Assembly: GCA_022448365.1 (NCBI GenBank)
Contig: JAKVCS010000003.1
Span: forward strand, 1,054,001 to 1,118,000
Reading direction: 5' to 3'
Length of the DNA: 64,000 nucleotides
DNA from: Saccharospirillaceae bacterium
GTDB lineage: Bacteria; Pseudomonadota; Gammaproteobacteria; Pseudomonadales; Oceanobacteraceae
Shown here one piece after another: positions 47,715 to 57,337 of the stretch (the first letter of the stretch is position 1; each line of letters opens with the position of its first letter). Made by a program: the position numbers and the translations under genes. Under the pieces are notes generated by a model. That model was given only the letters and a program-made list of their open reading frames with translations, had not been told where the DNA came from and ran no database searches.

Positions 47715-48995
47715 TTAATTAATCTGTTGAGCAATCCAGGCCGCAACTTCTGCCTGAGGCATAGTTTGCTGATCCAGTTCACCGGATAAATCTTTTACCG
47801 TCGCCTGTTGCTCAGCAATTTCACTCTCACCGAGCAGAATGGCAAAACGGGCGCCACTTTTATCAGCCTTTTTCATCTGGCTCTTGAAACTGCCGCCACC
47901 ACAATGTGTCTGGATACGGAGCCAATCATGTTCGGTGCGAATCCGATCAGACAACAACAGTGCCGCTTTATCGGCACCGTCGCCCAGCGCACAAACATAA
48001 ACATCAAGCGTATTCAGTACAGCATCCGGAACCAGATCCAGAGTTTCTAGCATAAGAATAAGACGCTCAACACCCATGGCAAAACCAACCGCAGGTGTTG
48101 GCTTACCGCCCAACTGTTCAACCAGACCGTCATATCGACCACCGGCACAAACCGTTCCCTGAGCACCCAACTTGTCGGTCACCCATTCAAATACGGTTTT
48201 ACAGTAATAATCCAGACCACGTACCAAGCGCTGATTAATTTCGTATTTCACACCGGCTGCATCCAAAACGCTGCACAGCTTATCGAAATGTTCGCGACTC
48301 TCGTCATCGAGATGGTCATGCAGCGTTGGTGCATCGGCTAATAATGCCTGAGTTTGCTCGTTTTTACTGTCAAGAATGCGCAGCGGATTCGATTCAAGAC
48401 GACGTAAACTGTCTTCATCTAACTGATCTTTACGTTCCGAAAGATAAGCAACCAACGCCTCTTTATATTGTCCACGGGCTTCATTGCTGCCCAGTGTATT
48501 CAGTTGCAGTGTTACTGCGTTGGTCAGGCCAAGCATTTTCCAAAGCCGCGCCGTCAGCAGGATCACTTCCGCGTCGATATCGGCCGTTGCGATACCAAAC
48601 GTCTCTACACCTATCTGGTGGAACTGACGATAGCGACCTTTTTGCGGGCGTTCATGTCGAAACATTGGGCCAGTGTACCAAAGGCGCTGAGTCTGATTGT
48701 ACAATAAGCCGTGTTCCTCACACGCACGAACACAGCTGGCGGTGCCTTCCGGTCGCAGAGTCAAACTATCGCCGTTACGATCATCGAAGGTGTACATTTC
48801 TTTTTCGACGATATCCGTCACTTCACCAATAGAGCGTTTAAACAGATTGGTCTGCTCAACAATTGGCATGCGGATTTCGCCGTATCCATAACCAGCCAAC
48901 AGCTCTTTTACTGTGCCTTCCAGATATTGCCAAACCGGAGTCTCATTTGGCTTGATATCGTTCATGCCACGAATGGCCTGAATTTTTTTACTCAT
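47715..48995 (-). CDS. hisS: Histidyl-tRNA synthetase
   Basis: 426 aa class II synthetase. Motifs: [14 protein letters not shown] at the start, motif 2 in [26 protein letters not shown], the histidine-binding [15 protein letters not shown], and motif 3 FAMGVERL; a C-terminal anticodon-binding domain follows. It attaches histidine to tRNA-His. Standard neighbour of ispG and yfgM. Confidence 0.98.
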   Translation of the reverse strand: MSKKIQAIRGMNDIKPNETPVWQYLEGTVKELLAGYGYGEIRMPIVEQTNLFKRSIGEVTDIVEKEMYTFDDRNGDSLTLRPEGTASCVRACEEHGLLYNQTQRLWYTGPMFRHERPQKGRYRQFHQIGVETFGIATADIDAEVILLTARLWKMLGLTNAVTLQLNTLGSNEARGQYKEALVAYLSERKDQLDEDSLRRLESNPLRILDSKNEQTQALLADAPTLHDHLDDESREHFDKLCSVLDAAGVKYEINQRLVRGLDYYCKTVFEWVTDKLGAQGTVCAGGRYDGLVEQLGGKPTPAVGFAMGVERLILMLETLDLVPDAVLNTLDVYVCALGDGADKAALLLSDRIRTEHDWLRIQTHCGGGSFKSQMKKADKSGARFAILLGESEIAEQQATVKDLSGELDQQTMPQAEVAAWIAQQIN

Positions 48996-49037
48996 AATCG
49001 TTTTTTACTCGTTAATCATCTGCTGCCCGACACAACA

Positions 49038-50156
49038 TCAGGCATCAGTAACAATCATATCTTTGCGTTGTTCTTCCAACTCAGCAGCGCGCTCACGGAT
49101 CAAACGCTCAAGATCATCCACCAGATTGTCGTTGTTCACTTTTTGCTGCGGCTTACCGTCGATGTAGACCAGGTTTGGCTGACCACCAGCGAGACCAACA
49201 TCGGTCTCCTTAGCTTCGCCAGGACCATTCACTACACAACCAATCACCGAAACGTCCATTGAGGTTCGGATGTCTTCAACCCGCATTTCCAGCTCGTTCA
49301 TGGTTTTGATCACATCAAAGTTCTGGCGAGAACAGCTTGGACAAGCAATAAAGTTGATACCCCGGGAACGCAGCTTTAACGACTTGAGCATGTCCCAACC
49401 CACTTTCACTTCTTCAACCGGATCAGCTGCCAGAGACACACGAATCGTGTCACCAATGCCTTCCCACAAGAGCAAACCCAGGCCAATCGACGATTTCACC
49501 GTACCGCCACGCAGACCGCCCGCTTCGGTAATACCCAGATGTAATGGTTGGTCAATCTGCTCTGAAATCTTTTTGTAAGCCGCCACCGTCATAAAAATAT
49601 CGGATGCTTTAAGGCTCAGTTTGTAATCCAGAAAGTCCAGTTGATCGAGGATATCGATGTGGCGCATGGCCGATTCAACTAATGCATCGGGAGTGGGTTC
49701 GCCGTATTTTTTCTGCAGGTCTTTTTCCAAAGAGCCGGCATTAACACCGATTCGAATCGGAATGTTGCGCTCGCGGGCGGCATCAACCACCGCTCGCACT
49801 CGATCTTCACGTCCAATATTACCGGGGTTAATCCGCAGACAATCAACACCAAGCTGTGCAACACGCAGGGCAATGCGGTAGTCAAAATGAATATCCGACA
49901 CCAGAGGAATACTGACTTGTTTACGAATTTCGCCAAACGCTTCCGCCGCTTCCATGGTTGGAACGGACACACGGACAATATCAGCACCAGCATCCTGGGC
50001 ACGCATAATCTGTGCAACGGTGGCATCAATATCCGTAGTTTCGGTATTGGTCATGGTTTGGATGGCAATCGGGGCACCGCCGCCAACCGGCACATTCCCC
50101 ACCATAATCTGGCGAGTTTTACGACGTTTTATCGGATTTTCAAACAGGCCGCTCAT
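49038..50156 (-). CDS. ispG: 4-hydroxy-3-methylbut-2-enyl-diphosphate synthase (IspG/GcpE)
   Basis: 372 aa MEP-pathway enzyme. N-terminal TIM barrel ([32 protein letters not shown]) and C-terminal iron-sulfur domain with CPSCSR and [10 protein letters not shown], giving the three cysteine ligands of a 4Fe-4S cluster, plus TDVGLAGG. The start overlaps the pilW stop (4 bp, ATGA). In most relatives rodZ lies between pilW and ispG; here it does not. Cluster supply is of interest given the reduced isc locus upstream. Confidence 0.98.
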   Translation of the reverse strand: MSGLFENPIKRRKTRQIMVGNVPVGGGAPIAIQTMTNTETTDIDATVAQIMRAQDAGADIVRVSVPTMEAAEAFGEIRKQVSIPLVSDIHFDYRIALRVAQLGVDCLRINPGNIGREDRVRAVVDAARERNIPIRIGVNAGSLEKDLQKKYGEPTPDALVESAMRHIDILDQLDFLDYKLSLKASDIFMTVAAYKKISEQIDQPLHLGITEAGGLRGGTVKSSIGLGLLLWEGIGDTIRVSLAADPVEEVKVGWDMLKSLKLRSRGINFIACPSCSRQNFDVIKTMNELEMRVEDIRTSMDVSVIGCVVNGPGEAKETDVGLAGGQPNLVYIDGKPQQKVNNDNLVDDLERLIRERAAELEEQRKDMIVTDA

Positions 50157-50962
50157 AATTCATTCCCGCTAACTGCCGACAGCGATTGCTGATATTGCTT
50201 GTATTCTTTTGAGTCCGGGAAATTCTGCTTCAGCTCAGACGCAAATTGAATCGCACGATCAGTGTTCTGACTGATGGCAGCCAATTTAATCCCGAGCCAC
50301 AGGCTATGGGCATTGTGCTGCGTTTGCTGGCGCTTAGCCAAACGATCCAGACGATCAAAGTATTTTTGCGATTCGCTGTAGTTTTGTGCTTCAAACAGCA
50401 AAGTTGAGATATTCCCAAGGGCATCGACGTTGTAGGGCATGATTCGCAGGGATTCACGATACGACTTTACTGCAAGGTCCGGTTTCCCCCAACGATAGGC
50501 ATTGATCGCAAGATCATTATGGGCCGCCACACGGTTCTCGTAATACCGGTTCCCAGCGACGACGGTTAACTCATCGTTGGCTTCTTCGAAGCGCTTGGTT
50601 CGGGTGTAGATTCGCCCTAGATGGTGTTTGGCTTGGCTGAACTGCTCATCAAGACTGATGGCTGTTTTGAACGACTCTTCCGCCAGATCCAACTCACCCT
50701 CAGCTTGCCATAACAATCCCATTGCATCGTGCGCCGGAGCAAAGTCAGGATTGATATCCAGCGCCCGGTTTAAGCGCTGACGCGCCCAGTCAAAACGACC
50801 ATTCTTGATATACGCCAACCCCAGCTGGGTGTAATTCTCAACCGCCTTATCCGGGGACGCCTTCTTGTTAAACGGACTTTCAACGACAGTGACACAAGCA
50901 CTAAGTAACAATGTCAGCATGGCTGCAGCCAGGTATTTGGTCCAGCGATTTCCCTTCGACAT
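50153..50962 (-). CDS. pilW: Type IV pilus biogenesis/stability lipoprotein PilW (PilF)
   Basis: 269 aa lipoprotein with lipobox LLLSACVT and about six TPR units ([76 protein letters not shown]). PilW/PilF is the pilotin that places the PilQ secretin in the outer membrane, so the organism probably makes type IV pili. It directly follows rlmN (start overlaps by one base) and overlaps ispG. Confidence 0.95.
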   Translation of the reverse strand: MSKGNRWTKYLAAAMLTLLLSACVTVVESPFNKKASPDKAVENYTQLGLAYIKNGRFDWARQRLNRALDINPDFAPAHDAMGLLWQAEGELDLAEESFKTAISLDEQFSQAKHHLGRIYTRTKRFEEANDELTVVAGNRYYENRVAAHNDLAINAYRWGKPDLAVKSYRESLRIMPYNVDALGNISTLLFEAQNYSESQKYFDRLDRLAKRQQTQHNAHSLWLGIKLAAISQNTDRAIQFASELKQNFPDSKEYKQYQQSLSAVSGNEL

Positions 50963-52101
50963 TAATGACGAGCCTCAGATTGAACTTCAGATTCATCCAG
51001 TTGTACCGCATTAATGTATTTCGCGCTACGACGAGTTCTGTCTTGTACCCGACCAACCAGCTGGCCACAAGCGGCATCAATGTCGTCGCCACGCGTGGAA
51101 CGGATAGTGACAATATGACCAGCGTTAATCAGATGATCACGGAAACGATAGGTACGGTTGTTACTGGGACGCTTATAACCGGAATTCGGAAACGGATTAA
51201 AAGGTATGAGGTTAATTTTACACGGCACCTGCTTCATCAGTTGCGCTAATTGTTCTGCGTGTTCCAGCTCATCATTCACACCATCGATCAAGGTGTACTC
51301 AATGGTGGCTTTGCGACGGTCTGGTAATTTATCGAGGTAACGATTGACCGAAGCAATCAATTCTTTGATAGGGTACTTTTTATTCAGTGGCACTAACTGA
51401 TTGCGCAATTCATCATTGGGCGCGTGCAACGAAATTGCCAGCGATACATCGGTAATTTCACCCAGCTTATCAATCTTCGGCACCACACCTGAGGTACTCA
51501 GGGTTACACGGCGTTTCGACAAGCCATAAGCGTTGTCTTCCATCATCAATGCCATGGCATCAACAACGTTATCAAAATTCAGCAGCGGTTCTCCCATGCC
51601 CATCATCACCACATTGGTGATTTTACGCTCACGGCGTTCGCCCGGCTCATGGAATGCCATTGCGGCAACATATACCTGGCCAATGATTTCGGCGGCACTT
51701 AAATCGCGGTTAAAACCCTGCTTACCCGTAGAGCAGAACGAACAGTCCAGCGAACAGCCAATCTGCGAGCTGACACACAAGGTGCCGCGTTCTTTCTCGG
51801 GAATGTAAACAGTTTCAACCGAGCTACCACCTTCCATACGCATTACCCATTTGCGGGTACCGTCTTTGGAAGTTTCGTCATAGATCACTTCCGGCAGTTT
51901 CACTTCGCTAATGGCCGCCAGCTTGGCACGCAGGCCTTTGCTCATGTTGGTCATCTTGTCGAAGTCAGCTTCACCGTATTGGTGAATCCATTTCAACATC
52001 TGTTGCGCACGGAATTTCTTTTCACCCATATCGGCAAAAAAAGCTTCCATCTTCTGCGGGGATAATCCCAGTAAATTAATTTTTTCAGCAGTATCAGACA
52101 T
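50962..52101 (-). CDS. rlmN: Dual-specificity 23S rRNA/tRNA adenine-C2 methyltransferase RlmN
   Basis: 379 aa radical-SAM enzyme that methylates A2503 of 23S rRNA and A37 of some tRNAs. The cluster motif [11 protein letters not shown] is present, with the family's later [26 protein letters not shown] and [11 protein letters not shown] segments, and the catalytic cysteine near ACGQLVGR. It heads the rlmN-pilW-ispG-hisS run. The 124-bp gap upstream carries three hairpins. Confidence 0.97.
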   Translation of the reverse strand: MSDTAEKINLLGLSPQKMEAFFADMGEKKFRAQQMLKWIHQYGEADFDKMTNMSKGLRAKLAAISEVKLPEVIYDETSKDGTRKWVMRMEGGSSVETVYIPEKERGTLCVSSQIGCSLDCSFCSTGKQGFNRDLSAAEIIGQVYVAAMAFHEPGERRERKITNVVMMGMGEPLLNFDNVVDAMALMMEDNAYGLSKRRVTLSTSGVVPKIDKLGEITDVSLAISLHAPNDELRNQLVPLNKKYPIKELIASVNRYLDKLPDRRKATIEYTLIDGVNDELEHAEQLAQLMKQVPCKINLIPFNPFPNSGYKRPSNNRTYRFRDHLINAGHIVTIRSTRGDDIDAACGQLVGRVQDRTRRSAKYINAVQLDESEVQSEARH

Positions 52102-52125
52102 CGAATTGGTTACCTGGAGATACTG

Positions 52126-52218
52126 TCAGCGAACTGACAAACAAGGTGCTTCCTGACGGGCAACGGAAGGCGTCCGACGCCTTCCGAACATTTGCCGGAG
52201 AACCGAGTCCTCCGGCAA
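52126..52218 (-). other. Three tandem hairpins between ndk and rlmN
   Basis: On the minus strand: TTGCCGGAG/CTCCGGCAA (52192-52218, 9-bp stem), CGGAAGGCGT/ACGCCTTCCG (52164-52186, 10-bp stem, 3-nt loop) and GTCAG-CGAA-CTGAC type stem (about 52126-52139). None has a T tract. They may slow RNase action, act as a Rho-dependent end for ndk, or regulate rlmN. Confidence 0.7.
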
Positions 52219-52225
52219 CAAGTGC

Positions 52226-52651
52226 TTAGCGAGGGCAGATTTCTTCAGCAGCGAAGAAGTAATCAATTTCGCGAGCAGCAGACTCAGCAGAGTCAGAACC
52301 GTGTACAGCGTTCGCATCAATGCTCTGAGCGAAGTCAGCGCGGATGGTGCCAGCGTCAGCTTCTTGTGGGTTAGTTGCACCCATCAGCTCACGGTTTTTA
52401 GCGATTGCGCCTTCACCTTCCAGAACCTGTACAACCACAGGACCAGAAGTCATGAAACCAACCAGATCTTTGAAGAAAGGACGCTCAGCATGCTCAGCGT
52501 AGAAACCGCCAGCTTTTTCGTCGTCCAGTTGCAGCATTTTAGCCGCAACGATTTGCAGGCCAGCTTTCTCGAAACGAGCCAGGATTTCACCGATTACGTT
52601 TTTGCCAACTGCGTCTGGTTTAACGATAGACAGGGTGCGTTCTACAGCCAT
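52226..52651 (-). CDS. ndk: Nucleoside diphosphate kinase
   Basis: 141 aa, exact family length. Transfers the gamma phosphate of ATP to NDPs. Family features: [20 protein letters not shown] at the start, [22 protein letters not shown], and the phospho-histidine in [19 protein letters not shown] ribosome site precedes ATG 52651. It sits between iscS and rlmN; in relatives several isc genes separate it from iscS. Confidence 0.98.
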   Translation of the reverse strand: MAVERTLSIVKPDAVGKNVIGEILARFEKAGLQIVAAKMLQLDDEKAGGFYAEHAERPFFKDLVGFMTSGPVVVQVLEGEGAIAKNRELMGATNPQEADAGTIRADFAQSIDANAVHGSDSAESAAREIDYFFAAEEICPR

Positions 52652-52711
52652 TATAAGCTCCTAAATAGTCAATTAATGGTTAAAAGTGTTTACGAAAAAT
52701 AAAACCCGCGG

Positions 52712-52717
52712 ATTATA
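52712..52717 (-). promoter_or_regulatory. Consensus -10 element of an ndk promoter
   Basis: Perfect TATAAT on the minus strand, followed by CCGCGGG. The -35 is weak (GTACAA, 18-bp spacing). It lies in the 117-bp gap between iscS and ndk and would make ndk independent of iscRS. Confidence 0.6.
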
Positions 52718-52768
52718 CGCACCTTTTGATGAAAATTGTACGCGTATTCAGTGGATTCCGGGTAAAAA

Positions 52769-53929
52769 TTATGACCTGCGCAACAAGCTAATGACTCGGC
52801 CAACCTCTGCGATGGTATTGTCGATATCTTCTTCAGTGGTAAAGCGCCCGACCGAGAAACGTAAACCAGCGTGAGCCAGCTCATCGCTGCGACCAATTGC
52901 CTTAAGCACATAGGATGGCGCGACACTGGCTGAATTGCAGGCAGAACCCGATGACACCGCAACCTTCGCCAGCGATGCCAAGAGAATCTCGCCATCTACC
53001 CCAGCAAAACTGGCATTCAGATGACCAGCACTGCGCTGCTGAAGATCGCCGTTGAGATAAACCTCACCCAACGCTTCCAGCCCCTGCCATAAACGATCAC
53101 GCAGACCGCAAATGCGTCGTTCATCCTCTTGCAGCTCTTCATTTGCAATGCTCGCCGCCTCACCAAATCCGACCAATTGATGCGTTGCCAAGGTACCCGA
53201 CCGCATGCCCCGCTCATGGCCACCGCCGTGAATCTGAGCCATCAACTTAACCTGAGGGTTTCGTCTTACATACAAAGCACCAACGCCTTTCGGGCCATAC
53301 ATTTTGTGGGCAGAAACAGACATTAAGTCAACGCCCCAGGCATTAACATCCACTTTCTGTTTGGCCATTGCCTGTGCAGCATCGACATGCAGCAGCGCTT
53401 TATGGCCTTTCAATTGCGCGCTAACGGCGGCGATATCAGTTTTGGTACCAAGTTCATTATTCACCGCCATCAAAGATACTAAGCAGGTGTGCTCTGTCAG
53501 CGCCGCGGCAACCTGATCAGCACGGATAAGGCCATCAGCGTCCGGAGTCAGATAACTGACCTCCACCCCTTTACTTTGAAGATATTCGCAGGCGTCCAGG
53601 ATTGCTTTATGTTCAATCGCGGAGGTAATGATGTGCAGTGGTTGATCAGGGTCTTCAGACCATCGTTGCTCAATCACGCCTTTCAACGCCAGGTTATTGC
53701 TCTCCGTTGCACCGGATGTCCATACAATCTCACGTGGATCGGCAGCTAACAGATCCGCCACCTGACGGCGTGCGTTTTCCACGGCCTGCTCGGCCTGCCA
53801 ACCAAATTTATGGGATCGGGACGCCGGGTTGGCAAAATTGCCATCCAGCGTCAGACATTGCGCCATTATCTCAGCGACTCGGGGGTCTACAGGAGTGGTA
53901 GCAGCGTAATCGAGATAAATGGGTTTCAT
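52769..53929 (-). CDS. iscS: Cysteine desulfurase, IscS type, with short C-terminus
   Basis: 386 aa from ATG 53929 ([20 protein letters not shown], the family's usual start); a longer frame to 53986 adds an unrelated peptide. PLP enzyme that takes sulfur from cysteine. The PLP lysine lies in [10 protein letters not shown], and the active cysteine in [17 protein letters not shown]-like GMRSGTL is present. It ends RVISLLRRS and lacks the roughly 18-residue tail of E. coli IscS (404 aa) that ends EWAHH and takes part in IscU docking. It follows iscR by 95 bp; iscU, iscA, hscB, hscA and fdx are absent downstream. Confidence 0.93.
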   Translation of the reverse strand: MKPIYLDYAATTPVDPRVAEIMAQCLTLDGNFANPASRSHKFGWQAEQAVENARRQVADLLAADPREIVWTSGATESNNLALKGVIEQRWSEDPDQPLHIITSAIEHKAILDACEYLQSKGVEVSYLTPDADGLIRADQVAAALTEHTCLVSLMAVNNELGTKTDIAAVSAQLKGHKALLHVDAAQAMAKQKVDVNAWGVDLMSVSAHKMYGPKGVGALYVRRNPQVKLMAQIHGGGHERGMRSGTLATHQLVGFGEAASIANEELQEDERRICGLRDRLWQGLEALGEVYLNGDLQQRSAGHLNASFAGVDGEILLASLAKVAVSSGSACNSASVAPSYVLKAIGRSDELAHAGLRFSVGRFTTEEDIDNTIAEVGRVISLLRRS

Positions 53930-54024
53930 GGAGAGCCGTCTATGTCTGTCAGGAAAATGGCCCATTGTCGACAAGCGGTCCGGCACGTCAAGCCCAGACC
54001 ACTAAAGAAGCGTTTCTGACCCAA

Positions 54025-54510
54025 TCAGGCCAGTGCAACTTCCTCGTTCAGAATGGCATCAATACGCTTGGCGTTGTTTTCTTCCTGACGATCAGCGACC
54101 TGCCGAACTTCCTCACGTTCAATCAGACTTTTAAGCGTAATGCTGCGCAGGAAAGCATGAATCTGATCACTCAGATCGATCCATAAATGATGGGTCAAAC
54201 ACGAATCACCGTTCTGGCAGTCACCCTTGCGGTTGCATTTTGTCGCATCCATGGACTCGTTAACAGCATCGATGATTTCCGCGACGTGAATCTCGTCGTC
54301 ATTGCGACTCAGACGATAACCACCGCCCGGACCGCGGACACTGGCTACCAGCCCATTACGTCGGAGTTTTGAAAATAACTGTTCAAGATAAGAAAGGGAG
54401 ATTCCCTGGCGACCGGAGATATCACTCAGACTCACAGGTCCACTTTGGGCATGAATTGCCAGGTCCAACATGGCAGTTACCGCATAGCGGCCTTTTGTTG
54501 TTAAGCGCAT
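54025..54510 (-). CDS. iscR: Iron-sulfur cluster regulator IscR
   Basis: 161 aa Rrf2-family regulator. The winged helix begins [32 protein letters not shown], and the cluster ligands fit C-x5-C-x5-C-x2-H ([20 protein letters not shown]), the IscR pattern, so a 2Fe-2S cluster is expected. Its promoter carries a perfect type-1 IscR site, so autoregulation is likely. In most proteobacteria it heads iscRSUA-hscBA-fdx; here only iscS follows. Confidence 0.96.
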   Translation of the reverse strand: MRLTTKGRYAVTAMLDLAIHAQSGPVSLSDISGRQGISLSYLEQLFSKLRRNGLVASVRGPGGGYRLSRNDDEIHVAEIIDAVNESMDATKCNRKGDCQNGDSCLTHHLWIDLSDQIHAFLRSITLKSLIEREEVRQVADRQEENNAKRIDAILNEEVALA

Positions 54511-54513
54511 AAC

Positions 54514-54539
54514 GCCACCTCTGATCTAATCACGGTGGC
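54514..54539 (-). promoter_or_regulatory. Hairpin in the iscR leader covering the ribosome-binding site
   Basis: GCCACC pairs with GGTGGC over a 14-nt loop; the 3' arm contains the GAGGTGG ribosome site, 3-4 bases before ATG 54510. It could lower iscR translation. Confidence 0.45.
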
Positions 54540-54573
54540 ATTATGCTGATACCCGACTATTTTAGTCAACTAT
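54540..54573 (-). promoter_or_regulatory. iscR promoter with type-1 IscR binding site
   Basis: On the minus strand, 54573-54549 reads ATAGTTGACT, AAAAT, AGTCGGGTAT. Every position fits the published type-1 IscR consensus (ATASYYGACTRwwwYAGTCRRSTAT) as I remember it. TTGACT within the site serves as -35, and CATAAT (54545-54540) as -10. The site overlaps the cysE stop codon. The match is seen; repression by [2Fe-2S]-IscR is inferred from E. coli. Confidence 0.88.
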
Positions 54574-55394
54574 TTTTGAGCAGAGTTTTGCACATCGCCA
54601 ACGTCCGCACTGGCGCCTTCACTGAGGGCCTCCGTTTCCTCACCCAACGCAACAAACGTTTCTTGCTCCAGCTCAGGCAAAGCCTCATTGCAAGTATTAT
54701 CGCCGAGGTCGCTTAACGCCTTGCACATGCTATCAATCTTACGATCTACCGCATGCATATGATCCATCATATTGTGGATCGAACGAGCGATTGGATCGGG
54801 CATTTCATCAGCAATACCATAAGCATCGAAACCCATTTTTTCTGCTATTTCCTTACGACGACTGGCTTGTTCGTCTGTCGCCTTACGCACAATACGCCCT
54901 GGAATTCCGACAACGGTTACCGCTTCCGGTACTTCTTTAGTAACAACCGCATTGGAACCGATCCGCGCATTTTCGCCAACCACAATAGGGCCAAGTACTT
55001 TGGCACCCGCCCCGACGACAACACCGTTTTTCAGCGTCGGATGACGCTTGCCTTTGTTCCAGCTGGTACCACCTAAGGTCACACCATGATAGAGGGTACA
55101 GTCATTGCCAATCTCGGCGGTTTCGCCGATAACAACCCCCATACCGTGATCAATAAAAAACCGCCGGCCAATAGTTGCACCGGGATGAATCTCGATACCT
55201 GTCATCCAGCGGCTGAAGGTGGACAGAAAACGTGACAACCACTTAAAATTGTTGCGCCACAGCCAGTTGGCCATTCTGTAATGTACAATCGCATGCACAC
55301 CTGGATAGGTCGTGATCACCTCAAAGGTGTTACGTGCCGCCGGATCACGTTCAAAAACGCAGGCGATATCTTCACGAATATTTCTGATACTCAA
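54570..55394 (-). CDS. cysE: Serine O-acetyltransferase
   Basis: 274 aa. Makes O-acetylserine, the acceptor for sulfide in cysteine synthesis. The left-handed beta-helix has hexapeptide repeats ([41 protein letters not shown]) and the catalytic His in DHG. It is the short EpsC/SrpH-like form with an added C-terminal tail ([15 protein letters not shown]). It starts with TTG, which overlaps the trmJ stop (TTGA), with a GGAG site 7 bp upstream. It makes functional sense next to iscR-iscS, since cysteine is the IscS substrate. Confidence 0.95.
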   Translation of the reverse strand: MSIRNIREDIACVFERDPAARNTFEVITTYPGVHAIVHYRMANWLWRNNFKWLSRFLSTFSRWMTGIEIHPGATIGRRFFIDHGMGVVIGETAEIGNDCTLYHGVTLGGTSWNKGKRHPTLKNGVVVGAGAKVLGPIVVGENARIGSNAVVTKEVPEAVTVVGIPGRIVRKATDEQASRRKEIAEKMGFDAYGIADEMPDPIARSIHNMMDHMHAVDRKIDSMCKALSDLGDNTCNEALPELEQETFVALGEETEALSEGASADVGDVQNSAQK

Positions 55395-56176
55395 TCGGAG
55401 TCTCCGGTCCTTACTGCGTCCTGATGTACAGTCTGTACTTTTTGCTGACGCTGAACGGCACTGAATATGCCGCGTAAAATATTAACTTCCATTTTGTCGA
55501 CACCCGCTCGCTGGAACAAACGACGCAAGCGCGACATGGTCTGCTTAGGTGTATTGGGGTCCAGAAAGCCAATATCAACCATCACTCGCTCCAAATGATG
55601 CAACATACCGTTGAGCTGTTCATGATTCGCCAGTTCATAATCCCATTCGACCCCCCAAGCCGATTCGGCCGGAACTTTTTCGGGCTCGGAGATCGCTGCC
55701 AGGCGCATTTCATAGCACATCACCTGAATGGCCTGGGCGACGTTCAAAGAAGAAAAGTCTTCATCCGTCGGAATATGCACATGCGCATGGCACAGGTGCA
55801 GTTCGTCGTTGGTTAGACCACTCGATTCGCGTCCGAATACCAATGCAATGTTATTACCATTGACCGCCGCACCGGCAGCCTTGGTAGCGCATTCACGGGG
55901 GGTCATCAATGGCCAGGGAATGTAACGACTGCGTGCACTGGTACCCACAACCAAGCCACAGTCAGCAATGGCCTCCTCCAACGTGTTCACAATGCGCGCT
56001 CGCTGCAGAATATCTTCTGCACGTGACGATCGCTGAATCGCTTCCTCATCGATAGCTGCCTTGGGATCGACCAACACCAACTGGCTGAGCCCCATATTTT
56101 TCATTGCCCGGGCAGCTGCGCCGATATTGCCGGAATGAGTGGTATTGACCATAACAATCTCAATATTGTCGAGCAT
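55391..56176 (-). CDS. trmJ: tRNA (cytidine/uridine-2'-O)-methyltransferase TrmJ
   Basis: 261 aa SPOUT methyltransferase from ATG 56176 ([29 protein letters not shown], the family's usual start); the open frame to 56293 is not supported. Further family motifs: [27 protein letters not shown] and [17 protein letters not shown]. It methylates position 32 of tRNAs. Divergent from suhB, as in Pseudomonas. Confidence 0.95.
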   Translation of the reverse strand: MLDNIEIVMVNTTHSGNIGAAARAMKNMGLSQLVLVDPKAAIDEEAIQRSSRAEDILQRARIVNTLEEAIADCGLVVGTSARSRYIPWPLMTPRECATKAAGAAVNGNNIALVFGRESSGLTNDELHLCHAHVHIPTDEDFSSLNVAQAIQVMCYEMRLAAISEPEKVPAESAWGVEWDYELANHEQLNGMLHHLERVMVDIGFLDPNTPKQTMSRLRRLFQRAGVDKMEVNILRGIFSAVQRQQKVQTVHQDAVRTGDSD

Positions 56177-56298
56177 AACGGGGTCTGATCTCCGGTGATT
56201 AAAGGGTGAAAACACAACAAAGGGCGACAGTGTAGCGCAAAAGCTCCGGCTGGTGATATAATCGCCGGTTCCCTGTTCTTTAAGAGATAGCAATTCCT

Positions 56299-57072
56299 AT
56301 GCAGCCCATGGTTAACCTGGCGTTGCGCGCCGCGCGTAATGCTGGTCAGGATTTAGTTCGCCGCCTCGATCGTTTTGATGCTTCGCAAAGCAGCGATCAG
56401 GAAAAAGCCAAGTTCATTGCAGACTGCACTATCGGTCTGGAGAAAGGCATTATTTTCGAGCTGAAAAAATCCTTACCGGAACACAATTTCCACGGCCGTG
56501 AAACCGGTGACAATATTACCGATGAAAAGCAGCCGACCTGGCAAGTCTGTGTTATTGATGAGGTCTCTAACTTCCGCGTGGGAATTCCGTCTTTTGCGAT
56601 TACCATCAGCTGCCTGCAAAGCGGCAAAACGGAACATGCCATCATGGTCAACCCAATGAATGGCGATGAATTCACTGCGTCACGTGGCCGCGGCACCCAA
56701 CTGAACAACCGTCGTATTCGCGCCAGTAATGTGAGCACGCTGGAAGACAGTATCATCGGCTACACCCAACCACGCAGCAATAATGAAGAAGCATTCGAGC
56801 AACGCCAGCGCCTGCAAAACCTGATGGTGAAAAGTTATGACCTGCGCAATATCGGCTCCAACGCTCTGTCGCTGGCTTATGTCGCTGCGGACCGCTTTCA
56901 GGGTGCTTTACTGAGCAATGTTGACGAGTTTGCGTTGACCGCTGGCAGCCTGATTGCGTCAGAAGCGGGCTGCCTGCTGGCAGATGCCAGCGGTCAGCCA
57001 CAGCTGAAAGCACCCGCCAATTTGGTTGTTAGTAACCCGCGCCTGCTAAAGGCACTGGTTGCACTGAAGTAA
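56299..57072 (+). CDS. suhB: SuhB-family protein with degenerate inositol-monophosphatase active site
   Basis: 257 aa, alignable without gaps to E. coli SuhB over its first 92 residues (MQPMVNLALRAARNAG; GRGTQLNNRRIRAS; SLAYVAADRFQGALL). SuhB is an inositol monophosphatase that also serves in the Nus antitermination complex on rRNA. Using the same numbering, the metal ligands differ: Glu67 is Arg (HGRETG), Asp84 is Cys, the DPLDGTTNF motif reads CVIDEVSNF, and Asp212 in WDFAAG is Ala (FALTAG). Only Asp87 and Glu68 remain. Phosphatase activity is therefore unlikely, while the fold and locus (divergent from trmJ) are kept. Alignment was by eye to remembered E. coli sequence. Confidence 0.88.
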   Translation: MQPMVNLALRAARNAGQDLVRRLDRFDASQSSDQEKAKFIADCTIGLEKGIIFELKKSLPEHNFHGRETGDNITDEKQPTWQVCVIDEVSNFRVGIPSFAITISCLQSGKTEHAIMVNPMNGDEFTASRGRGTQLNNRRIRASNVSTLEDSIIGYTQPRSNNEEAFEQRQRLQNLMVKSYDLRNIGSNALSLAYVAADRFQGALLSNVDEFALTAGSLIASEAGCLLADASGQPQLKAPANLVVSNPRLLKALVALK

Positions 57073-57172
57073 CACTCCGTCACACAGCGCTACACAAATA
57101 ATGTGATGTATCCCTTCCATTCCGGTGAACAGAACTATACTGAGTTGATTACCGGAAAGGGAGAGCATCACA

Positions 57173-57265
57173 ATGCTGATATGGCAACAACTGACATTGA
57201 TCATGCAATGGTACGCGGAGCCTCAGGGCTGTGATGAACTGGAACTTCACAAAGATCAGCACTAG
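57173..57265 (+). CDS. Possible 30-residue small protein
   Basis: ATG 57173 to TAG 57265, encoding 30 residues beginning MLIWQQLTLIMQWYAEPQGC and ending KDQH. An AAGGGAGAG ribosome site lies about 8 bp upstream, a TATACT -10 lies at 57136-57141, and a terminator starts 18 bp after the stop. The first half is hydrophobic/aromatic, the second acidic. No family recognised. It may be chance. Confidence 0.4.
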   Translation: MLIWQQLTLIMQWYAEPQGCDELELHKDQH

Positions 57266-57283
57266 TTGCAGAATCTCACATAC

Positions 57284-57320
57284 AAAAAAGCCGCATCACC
57301 TGACGTGATGCGGCTTTTTT
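57284..57320. terminator. Bidirectional terminator downstream of suhB / small ORF and of the cold-shock gene
   Basis: AAAAAAGCCGCATCAC pairs with GTGATGCGGCTTTTTT over a short loop, with T tracts on both strands. Confidence 0.95.
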
Positions 57321-57337
57321 ATTTTAGCGTGTGGGAA

